Of a stretch of DNA of 64,000 nucleotides, positions 44,712-51,739 are shown piece after piece; position 1 is the stretch's first letter, and each line of letters begins with the position of its first letter. The position numbers were made by a program, and so were the translations under genes. Source of the stretch: Cellulophaga sp. BC115SP (GTDB taxonomy: Bacteria > Bacteroidota > Bacteroidia > Cytophagales > Spirosomataceae). Under the pieces are notes generated by a model that saw only the letters and a list, made by a program, of their open reading frames with translations, did no database searches and was not told where the DNA came from. The stretch spans positions 1 to 64,000 of the forward strand of contig NZ_JAAALB010000021.1 in NCBI RefSeq assembly GCF_009905545.1, written 5' to 3'.

Positions 44712-45281
44712 ATGAAAAACAACCCAGAACAAATCGTAGAGGAAATTTTCACTTTGTTTGACCAACAAGGTGGCAACGAATATATTGGCGAGCCCGTCAC
44801 TATTCTTGAACATAGCTTACAGGCTGGTCAATTGGCGCTCGATGCCAATGAAGAACCTTTGGTGGTCTTAGCTTCTTTTTTTCATGATATTGGACATCTT
44901 CTTCCTATGCAGGAGTCCGAGGATATGGAAGGGATGGGGCATTTGAGACATGAGGTTATTGGGGCAGATTTTTTAGTTTCAAAAGGTTTACCTGAAAGCA
45001 TGGCTATGTTGGTCAAAAACCATGTGCAAGCCAAACGCTATTTAACATACAAGCATCCCAAATATTACGAACAACTTTCGGAAGCAAGTAAAACAACCCT
45101 CAAATACCAAGGAGGCGTCATGACTCCAGATGAAGCGGAGGCCTTTGAAAAACATCCTCTTTTCAAAAAAAGCTTGCAACTAAGAGCTTGGGATGAACAA
45201 GCTAAACTTACCGACTGTGAGGTACAACCTTTAGATTTTTACAAAAAACTTTTATTAGCATTTCTCGTTACACAAGTATAG
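44712..45281 (+). CDS. PhnZ-like HD-domain diiron oxygenase (phosphonate C-P cleavage)
   Basis: A 189-aa HD-fold protein of the phosphonate-associated family (TIGR03276). All six expected diiron ligands are present, at the same residue numbers recalled for PhnZ: His34, His58, Asp59, His80, His104, Asp161. The substrate-contact pair Tyr24 and Glu27 (YIGE) is also kept. PhnZ cleaves (R)-1-hydroxy-2-aminoethylphosphonate to glycine and phosphate using oxygen. No PhnY hydroxylase lies in the window. So the substrate may be a naturally hydroxylated phosphonate, or the hydroxylase is elsewhere. It lies between the SusD gene and a phosphatase-like gene, gaps 280 and 163 nt. Confidence 0.88.
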   Translation: MKNNPEQIVEEIFTLFDQQGGNEYIGEPVTILEHSLQAGQLALDANEEPLVVLASFFHDIGHLLPMQESEDMEGMGHLRHEVIGADFLVSKGLPESMAMLVKNHVQAKRYLTYKHPKYYEQLSEASKTTLKYQGGVMTPDEAEAFEKHPLFKKSLQLRAWDEQAKLTDCEVQPLDFYKKLLLAFLVTQV

Positions 45282-45444
45282 ATAAGAAGACGTTATTGGT
45301 TAATTGTATATCAGTTATCAGAATATAATCATAATCTAAAGGCTTTCGTCAAATACCATATCAGATATACTATTAATTTAATCTTTCCTGCTACTTAGTC
45401 GAAATAAAATGCTTTAGGTCAACAAATCAAAAACCTTTATATAA

Positions 45445-46521
45445 ATGAAAAAAATAAGCGTATTCCTCCTCCTATTATTGGGTACTTTTTTCTCTCAAGC
45501 GCAGCACAAAACCGAAAAGGTTATCTTGATTACTACCGATGGTTTCCGTTGGCTAGAGGTATTTAATGGCTTAGATACCGCATTGCTAAATCAAGAAAAA
45601 TATACCAAAAGTAAACGCGATTTAATCGACCGATTTGGAGGTTCACCACAAGCTAGTCGTGCGAAACTATTACCATTTTTGTGGAATACCATTGCTTCAA
45701 AAGGGCAAATTTACGGCAATCGTGAGTATAAAAATTTTGTCAATATCACCAACCAACAATGGTTTTCGTATCCTGGTTACAATGAAATACTGACAGGTGC
45801 GCCCGACGACGAGCGCATTACCAGCAACGACCATATCGACAATCCAAATGAAACCGTTTTGGAGTTTTTACATAAAAAATCTGCCTACAAAGGCAAAATT
45901 GCTGCTTTTTCTACATGGGATTGTTTTCCTTTTATTATCAATGAAAAAAGAAGTAAAATCCCAGTAAATTCAGGAAAGGAACTGGTAAAAAATCCAAATC
46001 CAAGAGAAAAACTACTCAACGAAATTCAGGAAAACACTCCGAGCGCCAATGCCGACCGTCACGATTTTATTACCTACTATCTTGCCAAGGAATACCTTGT
46101 AAACAAAAAACCTAAGGTACTTTTTATGGCTTTTGACGAAACCGATGATTTTGCACATGCTGGCAATTATGATGCTTATATCAAAGCTGCCAATAATTTT
46201 GACCGTTATTTGGCTGACCTTTGGAAAACGGTTCAGTCAATGCCAGAATACAAAGACAAAACAACCCTTATCATTACGTCTGACCATGGACGTGGACAAT
46301 ATCCTAAATCTGGTTGGACAGATCATGGTTTTAGAACAGCCTATTCGGACCAAATTTGGTTTGCTGTATTAGGACCAGACACTCCTGCTACAGGCGAACA
46401 AAAAACGGCTGGGCAGTACTATCAAACACAGTTTGCCAGTACACTTGCTAAGTTTTTGGGTGAAAAGTTTGCACCCAATGACAAGGTTGGAAAACCGATA
46501 GAGGAAGTAATGAATAAGTAA
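45445..46521 (+). CDS. Alkaline-phosphatase-superfamily exported phosphohydrolase
   Basis: A 358-aa exported enzyme (signal MKKISVFLLLLLGTFFSQAQ). Metal ligands are visible: Asp32 (ITTDGFRW), Asp234 and His238 (DDFAH), Asp280 and His281 (TSDHG) and His294 (TDHG). Ser108 in FSYPGYNEILTG takes the nucleophile place of Thr in NPP-type phosphodiesterases. The superfamily includes phosphodiesterases, phosphatases and phosphonoacetate hydrolase. Being periplasmic and next to the phosphonate genes, it probably trims the imported ligand before inner-membrane transport. Exact reaction unknown. A terminator follows directly, so it closes the locus. Confidence 0.82.
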   Translation: MKKISVFLLLLLGTFFSQAQHKTEKVILITTDGFRWLEVFNGLDTALLNQEKYTKSKRDLIDRFGGSPQASRAKLLPFLWNTIASKGQIYGNREYKNFVNITNQQWFSYPGYNEILTGAPDDERITSNDHIDNPNETVLEFLHKKSAYKGKIAAFSTWDCFPFIINEKRSKIPVNSGKELVKNPNPREKLLNEIQENTPSANADRHDFITYYLAKEYLVNKKPKVLFMAFDETDDFAHAGNYDAYIKAANNFDRYLADLWKTVQSMPEYKDKTTLIITSDHGRGQYPKSGWTDHGFRTAYSDQIWFAVLGPDTPATGEQKTAGQYYQTQFASTLAKFLGEKFAPNDKVGKPIEEVMNK

Positions 46522-46540
46522 AAAATAAAATCCTACCTCT

Positions 46541-46573
46541 GGTTCAGGTCTACGACTTGAACCTTTTTTTTTT
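46541..46573 (+). terminator. Rho-independent terminator closing the phosphonate locus
   Basis: GGTTCAGGTC (46541-46550) pairs with GACTTGAACC (46554-46563), one wobble, 3-nt loop, followed by a run of ten T. A textbook terminator 20 nt after the stop codon. Confidence 0.88.
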
Positions 46574-46711
46574 GTAGTTTTCAAACTATAATCATAAATA
46601 TAGGAGACTCCACTTCCACTCGATTTTATAAATTCTTTACCAATAATTTACCGTTCAAAAATGTTAATCTACACTTAATATAAGAGTAACGATGAGGTAA
46701 TTTCTGGTTGA

Positions 46712-46719
46712 TAAGTTTG
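46712..46719 (+). promoter_or_regulatory. Candidate -7 element of the response regulator gene
   Basis: TAAGTTTG matches TAnnTTTG, 71 nt before ATG 46791. No convincing -33 TTTG is found. Confidence 0.35.
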
Positions 46720-46790
46720 TGTCAAAATTTGAGAAACCCAATTTCTTATCATCTCAAACGACAACATTATTAGTCCTAGATTAATTACTT

Positions 46791-47477
46791 ATGATCGACA
46801 TTTCTCTTAAAGTACTGGTAGTTGATGACGACCCAGATATCTTAGAATTACTCCAATACAACCTTGAAGGCGAGGGGTATCAGGTATTCACGGCTGAAAA
46901 CGGAAAAATTGCAGTAGAAAAAGCCAAACAACATATCCCTGATTTGATTGTGATGGACATTATGATGCCGATTATGGACGGAATCGAGGCGGGACGTATC
47001 ATCAAGCAAATGCCAGAATTAAACAAAACGTATCTGTTGTTCTTGACTGCCCGTGCTGAAGAATACTCCGAAATCGCTGCTTTTGACATCGGTGCTGACG
47101 ACTACATTATCAAACCTGTAAAACCAAGAGCCTTGTTGAGTCGTATTAAAGCCATGCTGAAACGTGAGTTAGCCGAGGGAACAGGTACCGAAAAAATCGT
47201 TATCGAGGATTTGACCATCAACAAACAAAATTATTCTATTGCGGTAAATAACAACTCTTGGGTATTGCCGAAAAAGGAATTTGATTTATTGATGTTCTTC
47301 GTCACCAATCCCAACAAAGTTTACTCTCGCGACGAAATCCTTTCTAATGTTTGGGGTAGAGGTATTCACGTGACTGAAAGAACGGTTGACGTACATATCC
47401 GTAAAATTCGTGAAAAAATTGGTGATGATTACATCAGAACCATCAAAGGTGTAGGGTATCTTTTTGCCAACGCCTAA
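46791..47477 (+). CDS. OmpR/PhoB-family response regulator without adjacent kinase
   Basis: A 228-aa two-domain regulator. The receiver (residues 7-122) has the acidic pair in VVDDDPD, phospho-acceptor Asp56 (VMDIMMP), Thr86 and Lys108. The winged-helix domain (about 130-226) has the OmpR-type RDEILSNVWG and RTVDVHIRKIREKIG plus the wing IKGVGYLF. It binds DNA as a phosphorylated dimer. No sensor kinase gene adjoins it in either direction, which is unusual for this family. It stands between the phosphonate locus and the PlcP-like/glycosyltransferase pair, so a PhoB-like role in phosphate control is attractive but unproven. Confidence 0.92.
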   Translation: MIDISLKVLVVDDDPDILELLQYNLEGEGYQVFTAENGKIAVEKAKQHIPDLIVMDIMMPIMDGIEAGRIIKQMPELNKTYLLFLTARAEEYSEIAAFDIGADDYIIKPVKPRALLSRIKAMLKRELAEGTGTEKIVIEDLTINKQNYSIAVNNNSWVLPKKEFDLLMFFVTNPNKVYSRDEILSNVWGRGIHVTERTVDVHIRKIREKIGDDYIRTIKGVGYLFANA

Positions 47478-47563
47478 AAAGAAACAAAACCGAGTATCCA
47501 TTATTTGAGCATGTTTAGAATCTCTTTTCAAGTTTGATAATAAAAAAGTTTTTTTCATTTGAC

Positions 47564-47660
47564 GCTCCTTACTTTTCTTGTCTTGACACAAGAAAAGTAA
47601 CAAAAGAAAGTCAAGAAATCCTAAACTCGCCTGCGGCTCAAACAATAGGATTTCAGAAAA
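47564..47660 (+). repeat. Nested-palindrome dispersed repeat, copy 2
   Basis: The same order of words as 37717-37848: CTCCTTACTTTTCTTGTC, ACACAAGAAAAGTAAC, AAAGAAAGTCAAGAAATCCTA and CGGCTCAAACAATAGGATTTC, but without the GC-rich insert and with a shorter middle. It follows the response regulator gene by 86 nt. A 129-aa frame on the - strand across it is spurious. Confidence 0.65.
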
Positions 47661-47981
47661 ACAAGAATAAAACAAAAGTGACTCATTTTGAATAATTTAA
47701 ACATACTCTTACAAAATTTTTTATGCCAACAGATTAGCCAGTCGTTTTCCCAATCCTTTCTGGTCTTCCTCTATTTAACCTACCAATTTTCATTGGCTAA
47801 TTTGTTGGTTTTCTTTCTTTAGCACCTCCTCCATAACAATTAACAAAAGCATAATATACACACAACCATAAGGTTAAAGTAATTCCTCAATTTTGGTCAT
47901 AGTTAAAACAAGGCAGAAAATGCACTAAACGACTATCCCTAAATATCGTTTCTGTCTGCTTGAATTGGAATAGATAGATAT
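47661..47981. other. gap before PlcP-like gene, no feature recognised
   Basis: No gene, hairpin or clean TAnnTTTG element was found. The promoter of the metallophosphoesterase gene should lie here. Confidence 0.4.
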
Positions 47982-48785
47982 ATGAAAACACCAGCTCAAT
48001 ATAAAACCATTATTATTTCAGATTTACACTTAGGATCTGAGGGGGCAAAAGCGAAGGAAGTTGTGGCATTTTTAAAATCAACTTCATGCGACACGCTTAT
48101 CATGAATGGCGACATTATCGACGGCTGGCAACTCAAAAAAGGAGGTTCTTGGAAAAAGAAGCATACCGCATTTTTTAGAGTAGTACTCAAAATGATTGAA
48201 GAACATGGAACCAAAGTAATCTATTTACGAGGCAACCACGATGATTTTCTTGACCAGATTATTCCCTTTCAATTAGGAAAGCAATTTAGTATCCGAAAAG
48301 ACTATATTCTTAAATCTGGCAAAAAACAGTTTTTTATCACGCACGGCGACATTTTTGACTCCGTGACATCCAATATGAAGTGGTTGGCACACCTAGGCGA
48401 TATAGGCTATACCTTCCTTCTGAGCCTTAATAAGCTCTATAACCGTTATCGCGCATGGAGAGGTATGCCATACTACTCCTTTTCACAAAAAATCAAACAG
48501 CAAGTCAAAAAAGCCGTCAATCATGTGTCGGATTTTGAAGAAAAATTGGCTGAATTAGCCCTAGCAAACGATTGTGAAGGCATTATATGTGGACATATCC
48601 ACAAACCAGAAATTAAAGCCATTGGCGAAGTAACCTATATGAATTCAGGCGACTGGGTTGAATCATTGAGTGCACTCATCGAAACTCATGAAGGAATATG
48701 GGAATTGATGTATTACGCCAACGAAGCATTGCTTTTAAGCGAAGAAGATACCAACGAATTGATTTTAAACGAGAACAAAAACTAA
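47982..48785 (+). CDS. PlcP-like calcineurin-type metallophosphoesterase
   Basis: A 267-aa cytoplasmic metallophosphoesterase with all motifs: SDLHLG (Asp14, His16), GDIIDGW (Asp44, Asp47), RGNHDD (Asn85, His86), HGDIFD (His121), GHIHKPE (His205, His207). The segment YMNSGDWVES near residue 215 and the long central helix (WLAHLGDIGYTFLL) are hallmarks of the PlcP branch. PlcP degrades membrane phospholipids to diacylglycerol during phosphate starvation. LpxH-like UDP-diacylglucosamine hydrolases are relatives and the main alternative. The glycosyltransferase gene 37 nt downstream fits the PlcP-Agt arrangement that makes phosphorus-free glycolipids. Confidence 0.82.
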   Translation: MKTPAQYKTIIISDLHLGSEGAKAKEVVAFLKSTSCDTLIMNGDIIDGWQLKKGGSWKKKHTAFFRVVLKMIEEHGTKVIYLRGNHDDFLDQIIPFQLGKQFSIRKDYILKSGKKQFFITHGDIFDSVTSNMKWLAHLGDIGYTFLLSLNKLYNRYRAWRGMPYYSFSQKIKQQVKKAVNHVSDFEEKLAELALANDCEGIICGHIHKPEIKAIGEVTYMNSGDWVESLSALIETHEGIWELMYYANEALLLSEEDTNELILNENKN

Positions 48786-48822
48786 TGCTTAGCTCTGTAA
48801 GCATCATACCAAAAGCCACGAA

Positions 48823-49983
48823 ATGAGTAAATTTTTGTTTGTTGTACAAGGCGAAGGTAGAGGTCACTTGACTCAGGCGATCTCTCTTTCAGAAATATTA
48901 ACTTCGGCAGGTCACGAAGTTGTAGCAGTATTGGTGGGCAAAGGGAATAATCAAAATTTACCTGCTTTTTTCCAAGAGTCTATCCAAGCACCTATTCAGA
49001 CATTTCCTAGTCCATCGCTCGTTTATGGTCAAGGAAAGGCTTTGAGAGTTTGGGATACGATTAGCACTCATATTCTCAAATTTCCTTTGTATTGCAATAG
49101 TGTAAAGTATCTGAAAGAGCAAATTGATTACTATCAGCCCGATGCTGTAATTAATTTCTATGAAATGATTTGTGGTTTGTATTTCAGTACATATCGTCCC
49201 AATATCCCTTGTATTTGCATTGCGCATCAGTATCTGTTATTACATGAGCAATTCGACAATATTTCAAAGCATTGGTTTGACCGTTTTTTACTCAACTTCA
49301 ATACCAAAGTAACAGCTTTGGGAAGTACTCAAAAACTGGCTTTGTCATTCGACAAAATGGACAATGACCCAAGTCGTAACATTGCAGTTGTACCACCATT
49401 ATTGCGCACTGAAGTAAAAAAGCTTCATCCGACCAGCAAACCCTTTGTTTTGGCATATATCACCCATCACAAATTGGCGGAAGATATTGCCAACTGGCAC
49501 GAAAATCATCGTGATGTGCAAATCCATTGTTTTTGGAATAATCCAGATTTTTCGGACGAATGGGTAGTAAGAGAAAACCTCACATTTCATCAGGTAAACG
49601 CTGAGAAATTTTTGACCATGATGGAAAATTGTTCGGGGTTGGTATGTACAGCTGGTTTCGAATCAGTTTGTGAAGCTATGTATTTGGGCAAGCCTATTAT
49701 GATGGTTCCTGTACCTAATCATATCGAGCAAATGATAAACGCGCACGACGGGCAACGTGCTGGCGCTGGAATAGCGGCAACAGAATTTGATTTTTCTAAA
49801 TTCTTAGCCTATTTACCTCAACATCAAAGCATTCAAAACGAATTTATCGACTGGCAACATCAAGCCAATCGCCTTTTCCTGCATTATCTCGAAACCTTGA
49901 CACAAAAACCAACGCAAATTTTCACTTTCAAACCTTCAGGTTCAAGACTTGGTTCTTGGTGGAGACAGTTGGCTTTTAGATAG
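48823..49983 (+). CDS. Glycosyltransferase, GT28/UGT-like, probable lipid glycosyltransferase
   Basis: A 386-aa GT-B enzyme. The N-terminal loop VVQGEGRGHLTQAISL is the acceptor-side Gly-rich motif of MGDG-synthase/MurG-like proteins. The donor-site motif is LVCTAGFESVCEAMYLGKPIMMVP, split here by residue 285, with Glu and His of EQMINA after it. No membrane helix is seen. Such enzymes add a sugar to lipid acceptors such as diacylglycerol. It follows the PlcP-like gene by 37 nt and is likely in the same operon, so its acceptor may be the diacylglycerol made there. The sugar donor cannot be told. A terminator follows. Confidence 0.8.
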   Translation: MSKFLFVVQGEGRGHLTQAISLSEILTSAGHEVVAVLVGKGNNQNLPAFFQESIQAPIQTFPSPSLVYGQGKALRVWDTISTHILKFPLYCNSVKYLKEQIDYYQPDAVINFYEMICGLYFSTYRPNIPCICIAHQYLLLHEQFDNISKHWFDRFLLNFNTKVTALGSTQKLALSFDKMDNDPSRNIAVVPPLLRTEVKKLHPTSKPFVLAYITHHKLAEDIANWHENHRDVQIHCFWNNPDFSDEWVVRENLTFHQVNAEKFLTMMENCSGLVCTAGFESVCEAMYLGKPIMMVPVPNHIEQMINAHDGQRAGAGIAATEFDFSKFLAYLPQHQSIQNEFIDWQHQANRLFLHYLETLTQKPTQIFTFKPSGSRLGSWWRQLAFR

Positions 49984-50066
49984 TAACCATAATTAGCACT
50001 CTCTCAAAATCCCGTAACGAGATACCATTCGTTACAATATCTTTAGCATTTAGAATAGTTATCGCC

Positions 50067-50095
50067 AAAAGCCAACTTCTTTGAGGTTGGCTTTT
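50067..50095 (+). terminator. Terminator after glycosyltransferase gene
   Basis: AAAAGCCAACTTC (50067-50079) pairs with GAGGTTGGCTTTT (50083-50095), 13 bp with one wobble and a 3-nt loop, then more T. The 353-nt gap 49984-50336 has no gene, but holds this and two more hairpins. Confidence 0.82.
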
Positions 50096-50194
50096 TTGTG
50101 ACCCATCCATAAATTTAATATTGAACCTATCGACAGAATTATAACTTTGCAGAAAATATTCGTACGAATTTAACATCAATTAGACTTAACAGCA

Positions 50195-50236
50195 TAGTTT
50201 TTTTGCTGATGGCAGACAGCCAACAGCAAAAAACTA
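50195..50236. terminator. Additional T-rich hairpin
   Basis: TAGTTTTTTTGCTG (50195-50208) pairs with CAGCAAAAAACTA (50224-50236) with a one-base bulge. It is the middle of three hairpins in this convergent gap. Its role is unclear. Confidence 0.45.
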
Positions 50237-50296
50237 TTTTCAAAATATCACCAATATGAGTCCATTTTAATTACATAGTTAAATGGAATTTAGTTT

Positions 50297-50327
50297 AAAA
50301 GGCTGTGATTGATAATCACAGCCTTTT
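50297..50327 (-). terminator. Terminator of quinone oxidoreductase gene (bidirectional)
   Basis: AAAAGGCTGTGATT (50297-50310) pairs perfectly with AATCACAGCCTTTT (50314-50327), 3-nt loop, flanked by A and T runs on both sides. It stands 10 nt after the stop of the - strand gene. Confidence 0.88.
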
Positions 50328-50336
50328 TTGGTAAAT

Positions 50337-51305
50337 TTATTTGACCAACACAATTTTTCCGATATGTGCCGATGATTCCATTAATCGGTGTGCTTCGGAT
50401 GCTTGAGGCATTGGGAAGCTTGCAAAAATAGGAACTTTGAATAATCCTTGTTCTAATATTGGCCACACTTTCTCATAAATTTCGGCGGTTAAACTGGCCT
50501 TGAAGCTTATTTCTCTTGCACGCAAAGTACTGCCAGTGATGGTCAGTCGCTTTTGCATCATTTTCAAAATATCAATCTGAACATTCTTCCCTCCCATGGC
50601 ATTAATATAAACCAAACGCCCATCGGCTTGTAATAAATCTATATTTTTCGTGAAATACTCTCCTCCAATCATATCCAAAATAACATGGATTTTATCATCA
50701 TTTAAAACCTCCTCAAAATCTTCAGCCTTATAATTGACAAATCTATCTGCACCCAGTTCAAGGCAAGCTTGACCTTTTTCCTCATTTCCAACTGTTACAA
50801 AAACCTTTGCCCCAAAAGCTTTTGCCAACTGAATCGCTGTTGTTCCGATACCGCTACTTCCTCCATGAATCAAAATGCCTTCGCCCGCTTTTAAATTTCC
50901 TCTTTGAAAAACATTATGCCAAACTGTATAAACTGTTTCTGGTAAACACGCCGCTTCTTCCATTGAGAAACCTACAGGAATTGGTAAACAAACCGACTCA
51001 TGAACATTGACCTTTTCGGCATATCCACCCCCAGCGACCAGAGCACAAACCTCATCTCCTAGTTTCCAACGACTAACATTTTCACCGATCTCAATCACTC
51101 GACCTGCTACTTCTAAACCAGCAATATCTGCGGGTGCTCCTTTGGGTGCAGGATAATGACCTTTGCGTTGCAATACATCAGGTCGATTGACACCAGCGGC
51201 CAATATTTCTATCATTACCTCCTCTGCCCCACAAATAGGGTCTGGATATTCGGACCAAATCATGTTTTCAAGGGCACCAAACGCAGTTATTTTTACGGCA
51301 TTCAT
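50337..51305 (-). CDS. NAD(P)H-quinone oxidoreductase, zinc-free MDR family
   Basis: A 322-aa medium-chain reductase of the QOR/PIG3 group. ATG 51305 is chosen; a TTG at 51344 would add 13 residues with no family match. Signatures: GVNRPDVLQRKGHYPAPKG near 42, GLEVAGRVIEIG near 67, and the coenzyme loop IHGGSSGIGTTAIQLAKAFGA near 145. The catalytic zinc Cys is missing, as usual for this group. It reduces quinones or other enones with NADPH, in the cytoplasm, as a detoxification step. Monocistronic with a strong terminator. No link to the neighbours is evident. Confidence 0.9.
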   Translation of the reverse strand: MNAVKITAFGALENMIWSEYPDPICGAEEVMIEILAAGVNRPDVLQRKGHYPAPKGAPADIAGLEVAGRVIEIGENVSRWKLGDEVCALVAGGGYAEKVNVHESVCLPIPVGFSMEEAACLPETVYTVWHNVFQRGNLKAGEGILIHGGSSGIGTTAIQLAKAFGAKVFVTVGNEEKGQACLELGADRFVNYKAEDFEEVLNDDKIHVILDMIGGEYFTKNIDLLQADGRLVYINAMGGKNVQIDILKMMQKRLTITGSTLRAREISFKASLTAEIYEKVWPILEQGLFKVPIFASFPMPQASEAHRLMESSAHIGKIVLVK

Positions 51306-51519
51306 GTTGTTGATATTTGAAGTGAATAAAAGCAAAGATCTCAAGTGAAATAACTAGTCTTTACTCCTTAACAATTTAATAATCTCTTATAATTTGAACT
51401 TTTTCAAGAAACCTGTAGTTTTATATTCAAATACAAAGCAAAAGTGTTTTGTAATTCATTAAAATAAGCAATTACAGAAACAACTTTTGCATATATTATT
51501 TACTAAAACAAATAAAAAT

Positions 51520-51672
51520 ATGGCAAAACAAAGTTGGAGTGCATTAAACCGTCACACAAATTGGCGAGCACACAGAGCAAAAAAACAAGACAACCCTCGC
51601 TACATGCACACGTTTCAAAAAAGCGAGCATCACCATCCAGAAAATGACAAAGTGTCTTATGACTGGATTTAA
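51520..51672 (+). CDS. Small basic protein, 50 aa, unknown
   Basis: The product begins MAKQSWSALNRHTNWRAHRA and ends KVSYDWI: basic, Trp/His-rich, without membrane helix. ATG 51520 is preferred over an in-frame ATG at 51487. It is followed 20 nt later by a hairpin and T-run, which supports an independent transcript. The composition suggests a nucleic-acid-binding or ribosome-associated peptide, but I recognise no family. The opposite-strand frame across it is a shadow. Confidence 0.5.
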   Translation: MAKQSWSALNRHTNWRAHRAKKQDNPRYMHTFQKSEHHHPENDKVSYDWI

Positions 51673-51692
51673 GAGGTAAAAATGAGTTGCAA

Positions 51693-51720
51693 CCCGATCG
51701 TATGATTGGGATTTTTTGTT
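51693..51720 (+). terminator. Terminator of the 50-aa gene
   Basis: CCCGATC (51693-51699) pairs with GATTGGG (51704-51710) with one wobble, 4-nt loop, followed by ATTTTTTGTTTTT. A short stem, but a strong T-run. Confidence 0.6.
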
Positions 51721-51739
51721 TTTAGAGGGTTCTGCTTTC

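Noticed and set aside
47286..47675. 129-aa frame on the - strand
   Set aside because: It overlaps the well-supported response regulator and a dispersed repeat; no homology-like features.
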